DNA of 64,000 bases from Pegea sp. RAD2-039 (lineage: Eukaryota > Chordata > Thaliacea > Salpida > Salpidae): positions 327,153-391,152 of the forward strand of contig JAQGEQ010000322.1 of the NCBI GenBank assembly GCA_034620365.1. Reading direction: 5' to 3'. The position numbers and the translations under genes were made by a program. The notes under the pieces were generated by a model. The model saw only the letters and a program-made list of their open reading frames with translations. It made no database searches and was not told where the DNA came from. Below are positions 14,791 through 26,436 of the stretch, piece after piece; positions within the stretch are counted from its first letter, which is position 1; the number at the start of each line of letters is the position of its first letter.

Positions 14791-15485
14791 CTGTGAGATG
14801 ACGAAACAATTGAAGGAAGCGGATTCAAAGAACCAACAACGCCCCAAACATATCTTCCGTGCCCCTGTTAAAGGAGATCACGTAATCTGTTTACATCGCG
14901 ATTGGGCGTATTACATGGCAACAGTCGTTGCCTTCGACGAAGCTCTGATGTCATATACAGTTGATTGGGATGATGGAGATCCTTCTGGAAGAATCCAATC
15001 TTACCAGGTGAGAGCATCTTCCAATCAATCCACAAATGATCTTTAGTGAGGATCGCAAATTACAACAAATTAGATTTTTGTAGAAGTTTTCTAAATGATT
15101 TTTAGGATTTGGCTCTGAATAAGATCCCGGAATCCGATAGTTACATTGGGATCGGGACGACTGTGCTCTTCAGTCAAGGAGCATATTCAGAGACTGCTGG
15201 TAATAATATAGGAGGTGTGAGGTTTCATCAGGGAAAGATTACTGAAATATCAACAGATGAAGTTGGAATTATAAGGTTTGGGACTTTTTTATCACTTTGA
15301 TTGATCTTCATCTTCATCTTATTTGTAGATATAGTGGGAGACATAGTAAGAATGAAGCTGATGGCAAATGGATTAGCTATAAAGGATATGAAGAAGAATT
15401 CTTCAACAAGCCAAGAGAAGAACTTAGGCTTACTCCAAATGCAATGGATGCTTTGATGGCTTGCAGGAAACAATTTGCTTTATGA
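14791..15485 (+). CDS. Second Tudor-like module (own gene or C-terminus of the TIR gene)
   Basis: Exons 14791-15007, 15106-15275 and 15329-15485 (TGA 15483-15485) encode a second copy of the Tudor-like region, with the same landmarks as the first: YTVDWDDGDPSGR and HSKNEADGKWISYK. Two readings are possible. (1) A separate 190-residue-scale gene starting at the ATG at 14798, only 53 nt after the TAA at 14744. (2) The C-terminus of the TIR protein: a 50-nt intron 14741-14790 (donor GTAACA, acceptor TTACAG) skips the TAA and keeps the frame exactly (ITDIT joined to CEMTKQ), giving one 797-residue protein with Tudor-like, TIR, TIR, Tudor-like order. Other introns in this locus are 49-60 nt, so the second reading is plausible. 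An AATAAA at 15501 supports one common 3' end here. Confidence 0.85.
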
Positions 15486-15500
15486 TCAGTTTGAAAAATT

Positions 15501-15506
15501 AATAAA
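15501..15506 (+). other. Poly(A) signal of the TIR/Tudor-like locus
   Basis: AATAAA lies 16 nt after the TGA at 15485. No comparable hexamer sits between the TAA at 14744 and the next ATG at 14798, which fits a single transcription unit for the two coding blocks. Confidence 0.5.
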
Positions 15507-17310
15507 TTAGATTTGATAAAAAATATTTTAGAATATTCTATGCAAATGTTTATCTTGTAACTGATCTACGAGAAATAACTTGTTTATAAACACTCGTGTT
15601 CTTTTATTATTGGTTTAACAATTTTCACAATTTATGAAATCGCCAAATATTTTTATTAATTAATAATCAAGAATATTTTTTTGGTTCACTTTTTTTATAG
15701 TAACTAAAACAGATTAAGTTTATTACCTTGACTAGAAAAACTTTGTAGCCAGCAAACAAAATTTCAAATAATTTTCGTGTTTAATGGTCAATGTCAACAG
15801 CTACCATGGCAGTCATTATCCTAATACTTATTAAAATTGGCTGAAACCCGTTTATTAAATATGAGTTGCTGGATACATTTGAAACCATTATACAAATTTT
15901 ATCGACGAATTTTTTAAGGTGAGGTTACTTTCCAGCATAATAAGGAATTTTTGTAACAAATTTGACGTTTTAATGGAATTCTGAAGTTTTATTTCTTTTT
16001 TATAAAAACTTTGTTCCTCTTTCTTTAGATATCAAGTTGAAAACAGAAACTCAAAATGATACTTTTTATTTGGGAAGAGTTTTTAATTAAGAAAATTAGT
16101 CGTATTTTATATCTATGGGTTTTATTCTAGAAGAACTTTTAATGTATACAAAGCAACAGTTTGCAAAATTTTGAAATCGGAATGAATTAATATCATTTTC
16201 TTTATTGACTTTAAATAACTTTCATTTGAATTAAGTACATCCTTATTCGAGATAAATTTTATGAATCATTTAGAAAAACGTTTAATTCTTAATCTGAAGA
16301 CATCAAGAAAATTAAATAAAAACAAATATTGGTTTACTGCAAAATAAAACAGTGATATAAAAATTACCTTTTCAAAATAATTGAAAATAATCAAAAAGTA
16401 TTATAAAGTATCCTATCTGTAAAACAATTACTTTGTAGAAACTGTATTCTAAACAGTAACGAACAAAAACGTTAAACTGCAGAACAAAGTGTATGCATCA
16501 CGTGTATGTCTACGCCAGATACAAGTGACATCTACACAAGCGGTAAAAATATTTTCTGTTATACAGTTCAAATATATCACATTATAATTTAGTTATTTTC
16601 AATCCCTTTAATGTGAGGCTGTTTTTTTACGTTTTGATGTAAATATAACTATGATACAATCTGAATACCATATGAATAAATAAATAAATTGATATTTATA
16701 TTATTCAAATCAATATTATTATAAAAGTATTTGTTTTTGAGGCATTATGTAATTAAACAATAATGACTTTGATCTATATTTCTATAAAGTGTTTATGGTT
16801 TAAAATAATATAAAAAAAGTAATCTTATTTATTTATCTAAATTAATTTTACTTACTAATTAGTATGCTAAACTTTCTTAAATTAAATCATTTAAACCATT
16901 TTGATTGCATAAATTGTCTTATATACATATCAAAAATCAATTAGTTTAAAAACTAACTGTAAAAATATTAAGTAATTGTTGAATGAAATAAGTAAAATCT
17001 CTAAAATGTTCATTATTCAACAAAATATTTATTTATTTTAAAAATAATTTGTTAAACTGATTTCAGAGATATAATCAAATTTTAAATTTAAATTTTCCTT
17101 TTTTTATATTTAATAATTGAACAATGAAAAATACTCTTGTAATTTATAAATAACAGAAACTGATTAGGCAATATTTTTTTATGTAGCTTGTGTGTTCGCC
17201 TAACATAAGAACTTTGGATTGTAATTCCAACAAAACAATTTTAATTCTCTTCTCAATATCTACTTGAAAACAACTTGGTAAGATCCAACATTTCAGTTTG
17301 AAAGCCTTTG
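15507..17310. other. AT-rich gap
   Basis: Convergent intergenic DNA between the TIR locus (+) and the integrin-like gene (-). No recognisable exons or repeats beyond homopolymer-rich sequence. Confidence 0.5.
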
Positions 17311-17315
17311 TAACT

Positions 17316-17611
17316 TCAACCGAAAACTTGACGTACAGATTTATCTTGTGCTTGGCGGTCAACAGCGTTTAGAAGATTCACAACTTCGTAAAGACCCTGT
17401 TTTAACGTTGACGTAGTGATATTAAGTTTGGATCAATTTTGCAGCTTATAAAGACATTAAAAGAGCTTTTTGATGATTCATTAAAAACTGTAAAAACTTA
17501 AACTTAGCATAAATTATGAAATTTATTTACTTACTTGAAATAAATTCGGAATTTGTTGAAGTCTGTCGATTCTTGCCGGACTGAAAGGACGATCTTTCCA
17601 GCTCTCTCACA
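17316..17611 (-). CDS. Possible terminal exons after the integrin-like gene
   Basis: Two GC-richer blocks on the minus strand, 17611 or 17605 to 17535 and 17396-17316, are separated by a GT-AG intron. In one frame they read ESWKDRPFSPARIDRLQQ... then GLYEVVNLLNAVDRQ... to a TGA at 17318-17316. In the phase expected from the integrin-like exon 10 they instead read AGKIVLSVRQESTDF... and stop soon after in KVFTKL. The first frame is longer, the second is continuous with the gene upstream. I do not recognise either peptide; the block could be the novel end of the integrin-like protein or the last exons of another gene. Confidence 0.4.
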
Positions 17612-17662
17612 CTCACAATCACACACATAACTCAATTACTTAAATAAAAACAATTCTCAAAC

Positions 17663-19941
17663 CTTTGTAGTTGCAGATGAAGTTCCAATTTGAGCGTATT
17701 CAAGATTGTAAATGACAGTTGAGTTTGAGTCATTTATTCCTGAGTATAAATATAAACTGAATTATAAAGAGACTGGGTCGCAGTTAATATTTGTCTTAAA
17801 TAATGCTTGGCTAAGTTGAAAGTTATGAATTAAAAAGTAGTATACCTTCAAGGTTCATTGACATAACTTTATTTTGTAAACTTTTTAAAATCCTTTTTAA
17901 TGATATAAACTTATTAACGTAGAAGTATCGGCTGGTGTCGTTGTTGGTTATAGTCTAGATAAAAAAAAATTCAGAATTATTAAACAAAACTATTTTTTCA
18001 ACTGTTTAATAAATATTTAAATTTGGAATATTTAAGTTTGAAATATTTAAATTGTTTATAATTTGTTAGTTTAAAAAAATTTTTTAATTTTAATTTTTTA
18101 AATTTTTTGAAAATTTTAGTTTAAAAAGTTGAATAAAGTCATAATGGTGGTGTTACTTGGGAGTGGATACTTACCATTAGTTCGTCTATAATTACATTAC
18201 CCACTCCAACAGCAATGGTTGTAATATTCAATGATTTAAGATAATTTGAAGTTTGCGGTAAATATTGTGAATCACTCGATCTGTCATGAAATTTTAATGT
18301 TAACAAATTTAATTTTTAAATTTTAATTTAATGAAATTAAGTTGGCAACTTACGCCCCATCAGTTAACAAAATAAGAATTTTCACTGTCGATGATAAATT
18401 ATATCTATAGGAAGATTTAAAATCTTCAACTGTTTTATTCAAAGCATGAGCTGTGTAGGTAGTGAAATTATGAAGAGTGATTTTTTGAACTGATTCCTGT
18501 AAATGAATCATTTAAATAGAAATATAATCTTTGATGTAAATCAATTATTACGTTAAAGCTGGAAAAATTGCTTATTTCATTTAAATTTATTTCTGTTTTC
18601 AAAAATCTTTCGCTTTCACTTTTAGTGTAGTTCTTAGCTTTGCTGTAAACATAGAAAGAAAACTTGGTTAGAATTTAGAAACAGAAAATCATTTCTAATA
18701 ATTTCTTACGTTGAGTAGAAGTAATGTGAATACTGGACTACTCCAATTTGCGTTCGATTGTTGTATTTTAAAAATGAATTTGCGAAAGTACTTATCCATT
18801 TTTTAACTGTATTAAAGTTGTCTTCGCCAACAGAATTTGATCCATCCAACACAAACATTATATCCATAGGAAATTTTTTTATGCATGTATACTCTGTGCA
18901 ATTCGATTTATAAAATTGTTTACCTTTTAAAATATATTTTATTTCAACTATTTTTTCAACTTTCATTACAACTAATCAGTTCAAATAACACCTGAGAAAT
19001 TATTTATATAATAAACTATATTATTATGAGAAATAAAAAATCAAGTTACAATTGTAATATGCAGAAGAAGAAAACTTGAAGCTCTAATAGATATTATTAG
19101 AATTTTAATCGAATTTGTAAACAGATAAATTTATGAAAATCTTCAATCTCACCAAAATTTCCATTTCTTTTTTCAATCTGCCAACTTTGCTTCTTGCGAA
19201 AATCTTTACGATTATAACAAATTCCTGGCAACATTTTCATTCCAGCGCAATACTTAGGCTTTGTAACAGAGCACACCTGTAATCGAATCAATAAATCTAA
19301 ATAACAACTTTTTCAGCTTAAGAAAGAGTTTGAATCAATTTATTCTACAATTTTGTGAAAGTTGAAACTACTTAAAAAGTTATCTACCTTTTCACTTTGA
19401 TTGAATGGTTTTGAAATGCTTAATCCAAAGTTACCAGTAAAAGTAGTTTGCGTCTTTGTACAAGTGTGTAAAACATTTTTAGACATTTTAAAATACTTTT
19501 TATTCACTTTACATTTAAACAGTCCATTTAAATCTGCACAACAATTGAAACATAAATTAATAAAATATAAGTGAAGTTTAAAAAGTTATTCATAAATTCT
19601 GAGAACAACTCTTCAAACAATGAACATTTAAATTGCTTCTTATAAAATTGTTCACCTTTTTTTGATTGCTCTGGCTTTTTCGGGGCACCAACTATTAAGG
19701 TTCTAGAAGTTAAAAAGATTTTCAATTAAAAATGAAATTATATAAAAAGTGATTATATCATAAAAATGTCTTACGTATTATTCAGTACAAAATCATAACC
19801 AAAATAACGACGTATTTTAATGCCTTTTCGTATTGCAGGAAGTCGAATAATTTTTGTAGTATTTTGACGAGCTTCCAAATTAAACGAAAAGGAAACAGAA
19901 ATTAGTCCCGACAGTATGAAAAATAAGCCATAGAGGTTCAT
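17663..19941 (-). CDS. Short integrin-alpha-like protein with inserted I (vWFA) domain
   Basis: Ten exons, minus strand: 19775-19941, 19656-19702, 19388-19533, 19153-19276, 18710-18893, 18552-18642, 18354-18496, 18175-18280, 17846-17954 and 17663-17739; all phases match, giving 398 residues before an uncertain end. The ATG at 19941 starts a signal peptide (MNLYGLFFILSGLISVSFS) followed by FNLEARQ, the usual mature integrin-alpha start, then first-blade motifs RYFGYDFVLNN and LIVGAPKK. From about residue 165 a vWFA/I domain begins: MDIMFVLDGSNSVG carries the metal-binding DxSxS motif, and VKILILLTDGA and ITTIAVGVGN follow. The region after it (NLEYAQIGTSSATT) recalls the integrin return to blade three. 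Integrin alpha chains pair with beta chains as adhesion receptors. Here the remaining propeller, leg, membrane and cytoplasmic parts are absent. Confidence 0.85.
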
Positions 19942-19969
19942 GATAATAGACTTCCTGATCGATAACAAA

Positions 19970-21254
19970 ATCTAATTATAGTTATTTTATTTGATATTCA
20001 TTTTATAATTATTATAGAAGTATGTTTAAAAAAAGTATAAAATTCTATTTAAAGTTTTTCATTTTAAGCTTTAGAATACTGACTTTAGTTTTATCTTTAT
20101 AAAATAAAACATTTATAGAAAAATTATTTGTGATTCTTGACAATCTAGTCTTGATCAATTAAATTCTGTGCTATTTAAAGATTCAACTAATTACAATTTC
20201 AGACAAAACTCTTATACAAATCAAATTTTCATTTAATGAAATACAATAAACTATAATTGAAGCTTTTTCTGTAATTTTTCATCTCCAAAATTTTCTTAAT
20301 TAAGCTTAATAATAACCAAAATAAATTGTTCTTCTATCAATGACTAACTTAAAATTAACAGCAATACTTTTGATAGAGTTTATAACATTTTACCTTAACC
20401 CTAGCTTTGCACATAATAAATTTCATGCATTCTTTTAACTAAACGTTTTATTTTGAAATAATTTAATAAACAGATAAAAACTTCCTTATTAGCTTATTAT
20501 CGTTTCCATATTTCTATTTTCTAATAATAGCTTGCTTTGTAAGAAAACTTTAAAATGATAAGATTTAATTTTAAATAACTTTTTCAATTATATCTATAAA
20601 AGCATTTTTTGTTTAAAAATCTAAACTGAAAACTCTCCGTTATATACTTAAAAATATTTTTGTAGAAATGAATCTAATCAGACCTATAATAAAACTGAAG
20701 TAATTTAATTTATATATAACTTATAAATTTATTCTTGCGTTCTTTTCTTGGTTTGTTTATCAATATTTATAGAGTTATTTTAATATTCAGCAGTTTAAAC
20801 TATTTTTACTTTTATCAGTTATTCTGAATCAAAATGTTTGATTTTAACAGAAATTTTATTTTTAGTCTGAAATCTATAATTTCATTGACTCTAAATTTGA
20901 AAGATAATAAACTGGTCATATGCTTCTTTTAATATTTTGTATTTAAAATAAAGTTCAAACGTATAAAATTGGTAGCTAAAAAAATAAAATTAAACTAGAA
21001 ACAAAAAAAAATAGACTGAATATTAATAAACGTTTTGAGAAAATATAGATATTTTACAACTTTACATATCATCTTTTACTTTTTATGGCATACAAACGCC
21101 GTGAAAGCGCTCTACTACGCCCTCTATCGAGAGCAGAAAATATCCTTTCCAGCTACGAGTGAAAATGCCACTACTTGGGGATTCTTCGGGACAAGCAAAG
21201 ACTATAAGGTAAAACCCACTGACAATTTACTCACAATTTACAATCAAATCTAAA
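19970..21254. other. AT-rich gap with one coding-like segment
   Basis: Upstream flank of the integrin-like gene. The only notable segment is 21082-21209, richer in GC, open in two frames and ending at a GTAAAA donor-like site. It adjoins LINE sequence at 21255, so it may be transposon-derived. No family recognised. Confidence 0.4.
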
Positions 21255-21455
21255 ACCGCGATGTTACTGTCTCAAGTCACAATAGACCTAGAGAGAGAGG
21301 ATTGTTCTAAAATCTTAAATTTTTTCCATACCACATAATCAGTACATGGAACAATCTGCCATCAGAGATTGTCATGTCAAAATCACTTATGCTGTTCAAG
21401 AAAAAGCTGAATTGTTATATGAGTCAGCAAATATTCCACAGTTATGGTGGTAAAA
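21255..21455 (+). mobile_element. LINE reverse-transcriptase C-terminal fragment
   Basis: Plus-strand translation gives FFPYHIISTWNNLPSEIV followed by SKSLMLFKKKLNCY, the conserved end of many non-LTR retrotransposon reverse transcriptases (R-x-x-x-x-WN-x-LP, then S-x-x-x-FK-x-x-L). A stop interrupts the frame just upstream (near 21310). The rest of the element is not recognisable, so this is a short dead fragment. Confidence 0.75.
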
Positions 21456-22154
21456 ATGACATCTGTAGTAAATACTCGTAATATCGAGTTTTATTCAAAC
21501 TATTAAGGCGACTAATGATACAAACGATACTGCAACAGTCTATTACCGAAAGACAACCGTCTAGTAGAGAATGACAAATAACACATTTACGTCAGCGGTA
21601 AAATAATCATTTAAATCCCATTTGCTTCATCTGGTTGTTATCAAATATATCATAAAACGTTACAGGTGAGATGAAAGCAGGTGAGGCATTTAATGCATTC
21701 TGTTGCCGGATCTTCACTAGAGTAAATTTTATTGCAGGATTGCCAATGCCATTGCAAGCTTGGTTTGATGAGGTCGGTTTGTCAGAATGTTTCTGTATAC
21801 TGGAACGTAAGTTCTTTCTACATTTATTCAGATCCACCACAATTTTTATTTTCATGAAAGATTTTAATTCAACAAAACCAAAAAATTCGGATCGATTTCT
21901 TATCCAGATAGAATAATTTTTCTATTGGTAGCACTATTCAATAAAATATAACCTGAAAACCTTGTTCTAATAGAATATATACTATTCTAAAGAATAAGAG
22001 TAGAACAAAGATAGTATATTATACATTTTGTATATATAATATTCAAATATAATGTATTTATTCTATGTTGTTTGCTATAAGTGTAATTTAGCAAAGAAAA
22101 AGGCTGTGATTAACATCCTTTTGTAAAGTCAAATGTATAACTAAAAGATAATCC

Positions 22155-23260
22155 TAGATATGTTATATTTAAACTGTATATCAGAAGAGCGTTTTACCGC
22201 AAACTGAAATACTGTTGAGGACAAAAAGGTGTGTGCTGAAACTTATAAACCTACTGGATAAAAATTGGGGGACGATGTTACCAGAGCCGTTAAGTTATAT
22301 TTGTTTTCCTTTGACAAATGAAACTTTTCAATCAAGATTCACCAGCTTTAGTAGAAACAAACCTCAGACGCGCAGTATTAGATTATATTAGCTTTGCAAG
22401 TTAGGACCGGTACTCGTACTAAACCTTATACGCAAGAGCAAGAAGAGAAGGTCGAACAGCTTTTTCTAATAGATCTTTGGCTCCTTACAAATCCAAGTCG
22501 TTACAGAGAACGCAGGGAATTTGTTGCTTATGAAGATGAGTATGTAAATTGTTGGATAAGGTCCATTAATTCTCCATGAGTTAGGGATAGATTTGAAAAA
22601 TCAAGAAAAGAGCTTCATTCTATCACTTAGGAAACAGAAACGTTAAGAGTTCTTGTCCTTATTCTAGCCAATAAATATGATGATGATAGTGTAAAAAAGT
22701 TAAACTGCTGGAGGCTAATCCATTGTAAGTGTGGATTTACTATCCAGATGGTAGGGAGTCCAATGCTTCATTGAGAAAGCTAGCTAGATACCCAAATGCT
22801 TATAAACAGAATTTTACATTCATTCTGTACAGAGTAACAGGGGACAGTTTGCTTGACCAAGTGAAGTTTTGATAATTCAGACGACAACGTGATGATGACA
22901 ACGGAAGAGGGTAAAAAGTTGGACGAATCTACTCCCAATAAGGAAATAACAACCAGCTTTGACGATCAGAGTACTAGAAGTATATCCGACGTCGATTTGA
23001 AGAACAGCGTAGAAGGAACAGCAGAAGTCCACCAGATCATTTAAAGGTATACATCTAAAGCGCTAGGGATAAGACTAATTAGTGCTAATCGTAATCTGTA
23101 CAATATGTGATGTTTTTTTGCTTTAGACTCGGTTATTTATTTGGGGAGGTTGTATAGTATATTTCAACTGTATAACAAATGAGTATTTTACCGCATACGT
23201 AAATGTTGTTAGAACACAACTACTACTAAAAAGTTTATAGATTATTAATATTTAAAACTT
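22155..23260 (+). mobile_element. Decayed Ty3/gypsy-like LTR retrotransposon
   Basis: Two diverged direct repeats about 1 kb apart, starting near 22157 and 23149, share TTTxAACTGTATA and GTNTTTTACCGCA and look like LTR starts. A purine tract (GGGGAGG, 23140-23146) lies immediately before the second, as a polypurine primer would. Just upstream, 22993-23055 in one frame reads RFEEQRRRNSRSPPDHLK, resembling the Arg/Ser-rich end of Ty3/gypsy integrases. The inside is only about 0.9 kb and full of frame breaks; a 61-codon open segment at 22394-22579 has no recognised domain. Most of gag-pol is lost, so the identification rests on the ends. Confidence 0.45.
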
Positions 23261-26200
23261 ACAGTGAAATTATTTTCATCTTAATGATACAATATGATGA
23301 TATAAATATACAATTTTTGTTACAATTCGATATTAATTAACAATTTTCTTGACTAAATATATTTTACTTTTATTTTAAGAAAATTTAATTTAAAGCCTTT
23401 AACAATATTTAGAGATGATACGATTATTAAATTATTTCTGCTTCAGATTATTGTTGTTAGTCACCTCTACTGTTTGTTCTATTGTGAATTTATTTATTCG
23501 TAGTAGTAATTTTCAAAATTCTAACAAATTTAATTTATACGATTATATAACAATTTTTAGAAATACTTTTAAGTACTAGTTATTTACTAATTCTAATGTG
23601 CAATTGAATAAGTTGCAATGATAATAACTTTTTAAAATAGCTTTATCAAAATGTAAAGGCGACTAGAAACAACGGTAAGTAACAATTAGCCACAGTCAGC
23701 TACAGAATGAACTAGATTATACTGTTACCATATTCAAATATACTGTACCAATTTAGAACACATTTTATAATTATTTTCAAATCTTTTGTTCTCATTAAAG
23801 TTAGAAATGATAAAACATATACCCATTTATATTACCACAGAAAATAATCTCCAATAATCTTTAACACGTGACTTTGAACGCAACAAAATTACACATTTTA
23901 TTGTAATGTCATCTTGCTATAAAAATTGATTTTATAACTATTTGTATCAAACGTTACTTCAAAAAGACTAAAATAAAAAACAACTAATAAAAGTGTCTGT
24001 TAAAGCCACATATTATCTAATACTTTTTGCAAAACTCAGCGCTATTAAATTTTTGCAAAATAATTCTTTTTTATAGCCTATGTTAGCCAATTTTTCTTGA
24101 AAATTTTATTAAAAATACAAATAATTTATCAAGTTTAAAAATAAAGTTTTCAAGGATATTTCTTATGGGCAAACTATTTGTTTTCAATGTAATTTTTAAT
24201 TTATATATCATTGTTAACTTTAACGCAGAAGGCTCATCTAGTTCGAAGGAGGCCTATATTTCTAATATCTGTTAGCCACGCATTCAGATATTGAATAGTA
24301 GAAATTTAATTAATTACATTCCCAGGTGCTATAATCAGTTTAAAAAGCTTTAATATTTTTTGTAGACCAAAACTAAATCAAGTAGAGTTATAAACGAAGC
24401 TTTCATAGTTTGTAGCTTTATAGTTTCTGTAAAAACTAAGAACTGATAGAGATTTACTTGTTGTAAGATAGATGGTACATCGAACTATTTTTATGTATAG
24501 CTGTATTTATTATTAGAGTTGTTTTATTGACGGAAAACTATTTTTTTCTCATATATAAAGATTTGTAATTAGTGCACATGTTAAAAAAAGATGTTGATTT
24601 ATTGGTTTTTTTGAGTATGTTGTGCTTTTACTTTTATTTTATAAATGAAAAATTTACATTTTAGAGTTTTGTAGGAAATTAGGTAGCATCAGTTGATATT
24701 TGTTATGTGCCACTTATAATTTTCAAGTTTATAACATGGAGAAAGCAAACAAAATCCTGATTATTTTTTAATGTGCTTTTTTAAAATATAATAATTTCTC
24801 TTGTTGCTCATATAATCAATTTAAAAAACGTGATATCTTATTGAGAATAACAATTTTGTAAAAAAACTTATTTTTTAAATTTACTTTCCAACTTTAATTA
24901 AGTGAACTTTTTAAATAAAACTTATATTTCTCTCTGGCACTTCTATTTTTCGTTTTAATATTTAAAACTTCCAACACTTTAAAATGTAGTCATATATTAA
25001 AGAACTAAAAGTTTTTTTAAATGTTTTTTTTTACTGTAAAACAATTTATTATAATCTTGATAATAAATAGTATTATGCTGGGCTTCTAATTTAGTATATA
25101 GATTATTTGGTGCCTGATTGACCACTGAATTATATAAATGATTTTTAAATCATATAAAATAAACCATTTAAAACTTTTTCTGCTCTATCAAATTAAAAAG
25201 TTGTCAGTTGTTGTTTTTATTTTTTCAACTATGCTTAATATTCTATATTAATATATTTCTGTAAATATTTCATCATGATAAACATTTTAAATTATAGTTT
25301 AGAAACTGTTAGCATATATAAATTTAGTTTACTATCTTATTAAGTCAGAATAAATGTGTTCAAATAATTTTTAGAAGCTTTTTGTAAAATTTATGTTGAT
25401 AATTAAATGTTTTTATTAAAACTTTGGAAAAACATCTATAACTATACATAAAATCATGTTTTTTAATATATTTTTTTAGTTTTCAACAAAAGTTAAAATG
25501 TCATGAAGTTAATTAGTAATGTTATTTGTGTTTTTTTTACATGCTTTTTTGTTCACTTATTTATTATTGTAAAAATGAGTAAGATGTAATATAATTTTTT
25601 GTAACTATTTTTGGAATAAATGACTTATGATTATACTTAACTAAAATCACCGTTTTAATGCCATTGGCAACATTTAATAAAATCATATGAACTTGTGTTT
25701 GCATTATTTTGATATTATTTATTAGTAGGTATCTAGTAAATATAAGTTTAATAGAATAATTTTGTGAAACTCTTAGTTGATAATCTTCTATAATTAAGTT
25801 GGTAGATTATCATTTTATTATCTAAACTGAACTTTTATTAAATAAATGAATATTATACTCAGTTAGTTATTTTTATAATCTATATTTTGTAGCTATTTGT
25901 TCTGATGTAGTAAAACTCATTATTATTTTGAATAAAATAAATAGAATATTTGTTGATCAAATGCTTCATGATTACAGTAAATTTCTTATCAATTCTTTCT
26001 CACTATTTATATATTTTAGTCACTCCTTTAAAATGTTATAAGTCACTTGAATAAGTTTATAATACATAAACTGATTAAATTTTGTTCTGTAGCATTTATC
26101 TGAACAAAATTTAACTGTCTTAAAGTTATTATAAAATAATGAAGTTCCATGTTTTATATTTATTTAACAAATTATTTGTTTACCTAACTATCAGCAAACT

Positions 26201-26436
26201 GATAAAAAATTATCAGTAAAAAATATTGAATAAATATTCTATGAATTTAGTATAACAACTATATATATTATTAATTAATACACTAGAGATAATGTTTCTA
26301 GATTTTTTATGAATCTTTTTTAAACATAAGCCTAAAATTTATTTAAATATCTTTAACCATTATAACTAATTTTTTATATAGAGAATAACTGATAACATTG
26401 TGGTAACAGTTTTATTTAACTTTCTTTAATAAAATT
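23261..26436. other. AT-rich intergenic gap upstream of ANKHD1
   Basis: No exon, RNA gene or repeat could be supported. The 5' UTR and promoter of the ANKHD1 gene must lie in its right part; no motif stands out. Confidence 0.5.

Noticed and set aside
14798..15485. Treating the second Tudor-like block as certainly a separate gene
   Set aside because: A canonical 50-nt intron joins it in frame to the TIR coding sequence and a poly(A) signal is seen only after it, so independence is not established.
21035..21253. Possible secreted protein exon with hydrophobic start
   Set aside because: It has no in-frame ATG at the hydrophobic start, a competing open frame in the same bases, and directly adjoins LINE sequence; no partner exon was found.
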